Shown: piece after piece, positions 53,865-58,945 of the stretch
Position numbering within the stretch: position 1 is the first letter of the stretch
Layout: every line of letters begins with the position of its first letter
From: Pisolithus tinctorius
Lineage: Eukaryota; Basidiomycota; Agaricomycetes; Boletales; Pisolithaceae
Direction of reading: 5' to 3'
DNA length: 58,945 nt
Assembly (NCBI GenBank): GCA_024663395.1
Contig: JANFAH010000141.1
Location: forward strand, 1-58,945
The notes under the pieces: model-generated
Databases searched by the model: none
The model's input: only the letters and a program-made list of their open reading frames with translations
Told to the model about the DNA's origin: nothing
Position numbers and translations under genes: made by a program

Positions 53865-54030
53865 TGTCATGACTATGCATTGATCCTAAGTTCCTAGGCA
53901 CTCTGCACACTACTCTGTTTGGACATTCACCCACTCCACACCAACTCTGCCCACTCTCTACCATTTATGAGTCTTTTCTGCTCTGCTGACTGGTGGACTT
54001 GGTACCAGCCTGTTGTCAGACCATCACCAA
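53865..54030 (+). repeat. Fragment of a chromovirus LTR
   Basis: Begins TGTCATGACTATGCATTGAT and follows the start of the solo LTR at 57419 for about 160 bp (CTCCACACCAACTCTGCCCA) before homology fades. Confidence 0.65.
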
Positions 54031-54129
54031 AAGTGTTTGGTGACATGGACATGGACATAACAGTGAATGGAGATGAGAGACTAGAGCCCTAATATGTAGG
54101 AGAATGGCCAGCAATGTTGGCAGTCATCC

Positions 54130-55890
54130 TTCAATTATTTTTTGAGCAGAAAATGATGAGTGAGCAACCAATTTGAAGATCCCACAAGTCAAGAAACAAG
54201 TCTGAAGGCAAACTACTAGTCAAGCTTTTGCAAAGAAGCTGTGAGAATGCACTGAAGTGGCTTGAGGGAATGCCACTGAGGCATTCAAGTGATGCACCAT
54301 GGTTCTTAGGATGTGCATCTGACCTTTTTGGGTATCTCAAAATGGTCTGAAATCTTTGCAAACATGCAGAATGCTTTGATGATCAAGAATGGGCCAAGTG
54401 GACTTGCTGGTATGCAGGTGGTGAAATTTCCAGCTCTTGGTATGAGTTTGTAGAGGATCAGCTGAGTTGGCCTGAATTTGCAGTGGCCATTGTGGATTTG
54501 TATCCTGGGTCCCAGAAATGGGATCAGCAGCATTTGAGGGACCACATTTACAGCCTCATTGACAATTGAGCAAGAAGAGAACTTGGTACACAGGAGGAAC
54601 TAACAGTTTCCAGGCTTTATTTTCTTGAATTAGCAACATATCTATGGGTTTCATGGAAACTCAAGGCCAACAAGCTTGAAGATCTCTACCTACAGGGCTT
54701 TGATAAAGATTTCCAGCATGAAATTGTTCAGAAAATGCGACATGATGATTGACAATGACACTCTGATGACCCATGGCCCATGCAACAAGTAACATTCACA
54801 GTGACAAGACTACTTCAGAAGGGATTTCACTTGGAGCAAGTGCACATATGCTCTCATCAAGAGCAGCCTGAACCTGAGCCTATGAAGTTTTTTCCAGTTG
54901 ATTCTACATACAACTCACTGATGGCTAACCTACAGAGACCTACAGAGCTACAGGAGTGGGTTCAGCATGGAAAACAGTGACAACAGTGTCAAGAAGCCAC
55001 AGAAATTAGAAAGACCAGGCCAAGACACCTTTTGCATGTTTGAGTAGTGTGCAGCCACAGAGTCCATCTGAGGAGACAAAGAGTGAAAGCCTAAGCCCAG
55101 GCAACCTCAATGGGGTGGCAGAAATGCCAGGTTTTGAGATGAAGGAGTTCTATTTGAGTATGAATGAACTACTGACTACAGAGTTATGGGAAGCACTGAA
55201 GCTTGAGCAAGTTGAACCAGCAGTAGTGGAAGAACCACTCATGATGAAGGTGCCATTTGAGTTTGAGATGAGCAATACTGCTCAAGGGAGTTTCTCATTT
55301 TGTTCTTGCTGAAGTCCTCAACTGGCTACAGATACTGTTGATTTAAGATGTCAAAGTCTTAAAGGAAACCCCATTGAAGCTTCCACAGTCAGCAAAGAAA
55401 TGCAACAGATGGCAGACAAGTCACTTGTATCAAAGATACTGTACCACTTGAGTTCAAAACAGAAAGGCTTGAAGAACACATGAAGCCCACAGCAGCTGAA
55501 GATGAGGCACTCAAGATGCTCAAGAGCAGTCTTGAAGTGGAAAGGTTGGTGTACAAAGGGATCATTGACTCACACAGAGTGCCACTGCACATGGATCATA
55601 CTGAAACAAAGGTTGTGGCCAAGAAGATCAATGCTGAGAAGTCATTGAGGCTTGTCACATGAAGGAAGCCCCCAGAAGAGTTGTTACAGGTTGGGATGTT
55701 GGGGCACATGGCAAGGATAGATGACCTTGCACTCAAAATATTCTGTGACCACACAGTGTTGGCAATAGATGATTTATTCAAGAATTCATCAAGGGAATCA
55801 ATGCACACAGTCTGTATTGGGACTTGTAGAGGAAGTCCAGCAATGTTGACTAAGCAGAGTCATGTGATCACTCCATGCATCAAGGCTGTG
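54130..55890 (+). pseudogene. Gag-like retroelement remnant
   Basis: Plus-strand pieces SCENALKWLEGMPLRHSSDA, AKWTCWYAGGEISSSWYEFV and AVAIVDLYPGSQKWDQQHL resemble the Gag-like region of Agaricomycete retroelements (F...LYPG...). Later pieces include EMKEFYLSMNELLTTELWEA. Stops are frequent and the frame changes several times. No zinc knuckle or polymerase is recognisable. The piece is old and CG-poor. Confidence 0.4.
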
Positions 55891-56625
55891 CTGTAAGGAA
55901 AGTCCAAGTAGCTGTATAATACAAGCCAGATGGCTTAGATAACAGCAATAAAATGAAGGGAACAAATTGGACTGCCAAGACTAGAAGGTGGGACTCAGCA
56001 CTTTGTAATGGTTGTGTTTTGTGGCATGCATGGCATGTTCTGCAGTGTTGTATGGGTGATGTGAGCAGTGTGAGCAGTATAGTTTGTGTGCAGTGGTTTG
56101 TGAGGCATGCAGTGTAGACAAGGTGAAAAGAAAACTCATAGTGACCTTCCAAGTGCCAAAAGGTATCATTCTGTACCTAAGTACAGGGATTTATAGTCTG
56201 GGAAAACCTGGAACCTAAGCAGGACAAGGTACATACAAGTAAGGGAGAGGCATGCAACAGTGCATACACACAGGACAGGTGGCAACAGGGGCTGAGGGTA
56301 TACTACTAGTGGTAGGGGAAGAGAGACCATGGTAAAGGAAAAGAGTCTGAAGGAAAGGAAGCAACTGGAACACAGCAGCCATGGGTATAGCAGAGTGAGA
56401 GAGGGTTTGAGTGTGTGGGAAGGCAGAAAGGTAGGCAGTGTCACACACCAAAGGTGTTGTGGACATGGTTACAGCTGGCTCTGCCTAACTTGTTGATGAG
56501 TTGTGCACCATGCCATGAATGGAGATGAAGACTATAGCCCTCATGCATAGAAAGACTGCTGGATAATAGCAGTCATCCTTTGCACAAGAATGAGTCATCA
56601 GTGCTAGAGAAAAAAGAGGAAGCAA

Positions 56626-56976
56626 TGTAGGAATAGGATTAAAATGGGAGAGATGAGGGGAAGGGTGAAATCTGATGGGAGAGTGTAGGCCAAAAGGGGC
56701 TTCTATGGCCTGGGACTTGATGGGGGGGATGTCTGAGGGCTTCTATGGCTGTCTGGGTGCAGGGAAATGACCTGCTCAATTTTGTCTCTCATCTGTGGTA
56801 ACTCATCTATTATTTTCATAAGGAAAAAGAACTGTACACAAGTAGCACTATGCCAACTAAGCAACCAAAAATGCAAAATCACAGTACAACTCATAGAAAA
56901 AAGTATCTAGAATGGAAATCAAGTAAAACAAGCAAAATAAACCAATTCCCCTGATAGGGAAATTACATTCCCTACA
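56626..56976. repeat. 351-bp LTR-like insertion in R1
   Basis: Absent from R1 copy 1, where the flanks join directly. It begins TGTAGG and ends CCTACA (6-bp inverted ends) and is flanked by (A)GCAA on both sides, a 4- to 5-bp target duplication. The inverted copy at 1550-1810 is 5'-truncated. It looks like a solo LTR or a small non-autonomous LTR-type unit. Confidence 0.75.
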
Positions 56977-57418
56977 GCAAGTTAAGTGCCCATCAAAAGT
57001 TTTTAGCACCCATGTACAGCATGCTGGTTTGAAAGAGAAGCCAATGTGGTTGTGGCATTGGGAAGAGAAGATGGCCAGGCAACAGGGCATCCCCAATTCA
57101 TGAAAATTTTATTTGCTTCACTGAGGAGACAGTTAGGGGGGGGGGGGAAAGTTGTGATCCCCTATGCTCCTGTCACCCCACAGACCCCCAAAGCTTGACC
57201 CCTGTTGACACCTGACTCACCCTGTCCACTTCTGAAAGTACTATATCAGCATCAGATCAGTGCTGCCTCTCTGTCATCCCACCTTGGGCTAGAAGCAATT
57301 TCTTTGAGATGTGATGTGCACAGCCTCCCCCTAATGTGATTCCAGTGTGCTTACTCAGTTTCTGACAATGCTTGACTCATATTTTGATAATCTGACTGTC
57401 CTTGACTCACCCATTGCC

Positions 57419-58154
57419 TGTCATGACTGTGCATTCATGCTAAGTCCTCACTCACTCCACACCCTTTTCTGCCAGTCATCCACTCACTCTGCACCAACTC
57501 TGTCCATCCTCTGTCATTTATGAACCATCTCCACTCTGACTGCTGTTGGACTTGTGTTGCTCTCCTACTGGACCATGTGGACTGTTCTCTGAGGAGTCAT
57601 GTGATTACCCTTCAGACTTTTCCCTGACAGTGTGCAGTCAGGTACTCTGCAGCTTGTGCACTGCATGGTCCAGCACCTGGACTGTTTCCTTTTTGGGATG
57701 TTCTATGTTACCCACTTGTATGTCCTCTGCCTTCCCTTCATTTGTTGTCTAGGAAGTTTTACTTGAAATTTTACAAGTCTCCATATGTCAGTTCCAATTC
57801 TGGTTACTGTACCTCTGTAGCAGTATAAAGGCATGTATTGTACTCTGCTGTTCTTCAGTATGAATATCAACTTAGTTCCTACTCCTTCTGTCTCCATCCT
57901 CTGTCTGTTGGAAGTTACCTCCAACTTTCCATCTGTACTCTCCCTCTGAAATATGAGGGCTGAGATCATGCAAGGGGGTAGTGCACAAGCTAAACCTGAT
58001 GCCCTTACTCCACTCCACCTTTACCTTGGTGGACTTCATTCCTGCTGACACTCCACCAGTTGGAGTTCTGTTCCTTTGTGTCAGACTTGCTTCCAAACCT
58101 CTCCCCAGACCTTGTCTAGCATTGGAGTTGGTCAGAGTAGGCCTGGACTTGACA
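57419..58154 (+). repeat. Solo LTR (copy A subfamily) in R1
   Basis: 736 bp from TGTCATGACTGTGC to GGACTTGACA with a perfect 5-bp target duplication TTGCC (57414-57418 and 58155-58159). R1 sequence continues unbroken on both sides. Most former CG sites are TG or CA. Confidence 0.92.
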
Positions 58155-58945
58155 TTGCCAATACTTACCAATCTTTTGACTTTGCTTACTGATTCTTTGC
58201 TTTTGACTTACTTATCCTTACCAATGCTCAACAATGCTTTCTAAGATGATTACCCACCACTTACATTCCTTACTTATTGGTTACTGATCACTTACCAAGT
58301 GTTTGCACCTTGTTTTCCATAGACAATGCTCCTGCACTGTATATAAATCACTGTACTTAGATAGCAAAGAAGGAGAAGACATCAGAGAGCCCCTCTTGCT
58401 TGCATGACATTGTCTCTAAGTAATTCATTCATCAGCTTTGATAGTTGAGACTTTATTAAGGGTCTAACTATCATCTACTTCACCTATTGATGCCTAGCAT
58501 CAATTATCTTTGCATCCAGACCTTCCTATGCTCAGAATAGCCTAGGACATCAAATTAAGTTTTCCTCCATCCTTCTGTAGGCTGACAGCAGTCTACCCTA
58601 TTGCTTCCTCTTGCATTCTTGCTCCTTCTTCATCAGGGGCCCCCCCAACCCTCAGCACATGTCTTTGAGTGCTGTAACTCACAAAAACCTGCCTGAACAA
58701 GAGCTTCCACTGTCTAGGTACTGCATAGGCACACCACCACTCACTCTTATTGTCTTTTGTGTTGGTTTTAGTTGGTTGACACCACTGAACCACACTATGA
58801 CCCATACTGGGTGCAAAATTATAGTCTTCAATGTGATGCTGAAAGGTGGCTTCAAACTGTTGGACTGACTGGAAGTGCACATGCAGGAAGTTGTCACAGA
58901 CCTGGTCCAGGTCATCCTAATGCTTCTGTAACTGGCATGTGTGCC

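Larger units (their letters stand above)
56438..58945 (+). repeat. Dispersed repeat R1, copy 2, with two nested insertions
   Basis: Starts TGTCACACACCAAAGGTG like copy 1 at 10969 and follows it to the end of the window once two insertions are removed (56626-56976 and 57419-58154). The TATATAAA at 58338 corresponds to 12288 in copy 1. It continues past the window edge. Confidence 0.65.

Noticed and set aside
57140..57160. Long G run near 57.14 kb considered as a polypurine tract
   Set aside because: It is inside R1 and not followed by an LTR start; copy 1 has no equivalent run.

Overview
This is a piece of a basidiomycete (Agaricomycetes) genome, made mostly of transposable elements. The fungal assignment rests on gene families I recognise from their proteins: a CxC5/CxC6-type KDZ transposase, a Plavaka transposase, a TET/JBP-type dioxygenase, a Tle1-like (DUF2235) hydrolase, a BTB-domain tail, a chromodomain Ty3/gypsy element, and many short (about 45-60 bp) GT-AG introns. 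I see no rRNA, tRNA or CRISPR. The exact genus cannot be read from the sequence.

Layout. 0-3.7 kb: dead Harbinger transposase, a DDE_3 transposase fragment, and a complete Tc1 element with an open transposase. 3.87-13.65 kb: an old Ty3/gypsy chromovirus (copy A, plus strand) carrying about 3.4 kb of extra sequence before its 3' LTR. 13.65-15.41 kb: the 3' end of a second LTR element (D, minus strand) inserted in copy A's LTR. 15.41-21.51 kb: a young, nearly intact chromovirus (copy B, minus strand) inserted in D's reverse transcriptase, itself carrying a solo LTR in its polypurine tract and cut at its 5' end. 21.5-24.0 kb: an unrecognised gene convergent with a decayed TET/JBP-like gene. 24.4-26.5 kb: an 84-bp satellite. 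26.6-29.3 kb: a BTB fragment and a DUF2235 hydrolase gene. 29.76-35.58 kb: a ZNF207/BuGZ-like gene broken by a 5.05-kb KDZ transposon with two convergent genes. 36-44.3 kb: weak hypothetical genes, an open Plavaka transposase gene, and two unrecognised spliced genes. 44.6-46 kb: a GTPase pseudogene. 46.15-52.2 kb: an approximately 82-bp satellite of about 50 units, split by a 1.57-kb palindromic Tc1-type element. 52.6-58.9 kb: remnants of retroelements, nested dispersed repeats and solo LTRs.

The main theme is CpG decay. Both ends of the window (about 0-13.6 kb and 45.4-58.9 kb) are almost free of CG dinucleotides, while the middle is not. Nearly every premature stop compared with an intact relative is a TGA where CGA (Arg) is expected, which is what deamination of methylated CpG produces. 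A TET/JBP 5-methylcytosine oxidase family member and the KDZ transposon class reported to be associated with that family occur in the same window.

The most specific new observation is a conserved -1 ribosomal frameshift signal between gag and pol of the chromovirus: slippery A AAA AAT, a 9-nt spacer and an 8-bp stem with a 12-nt loop. It is preserved in both copies despite their divergence. A second is that two Tc1-type elements share TIRs of about 210-217 bp bracketed by inverted (not direct) copies of the end motif.
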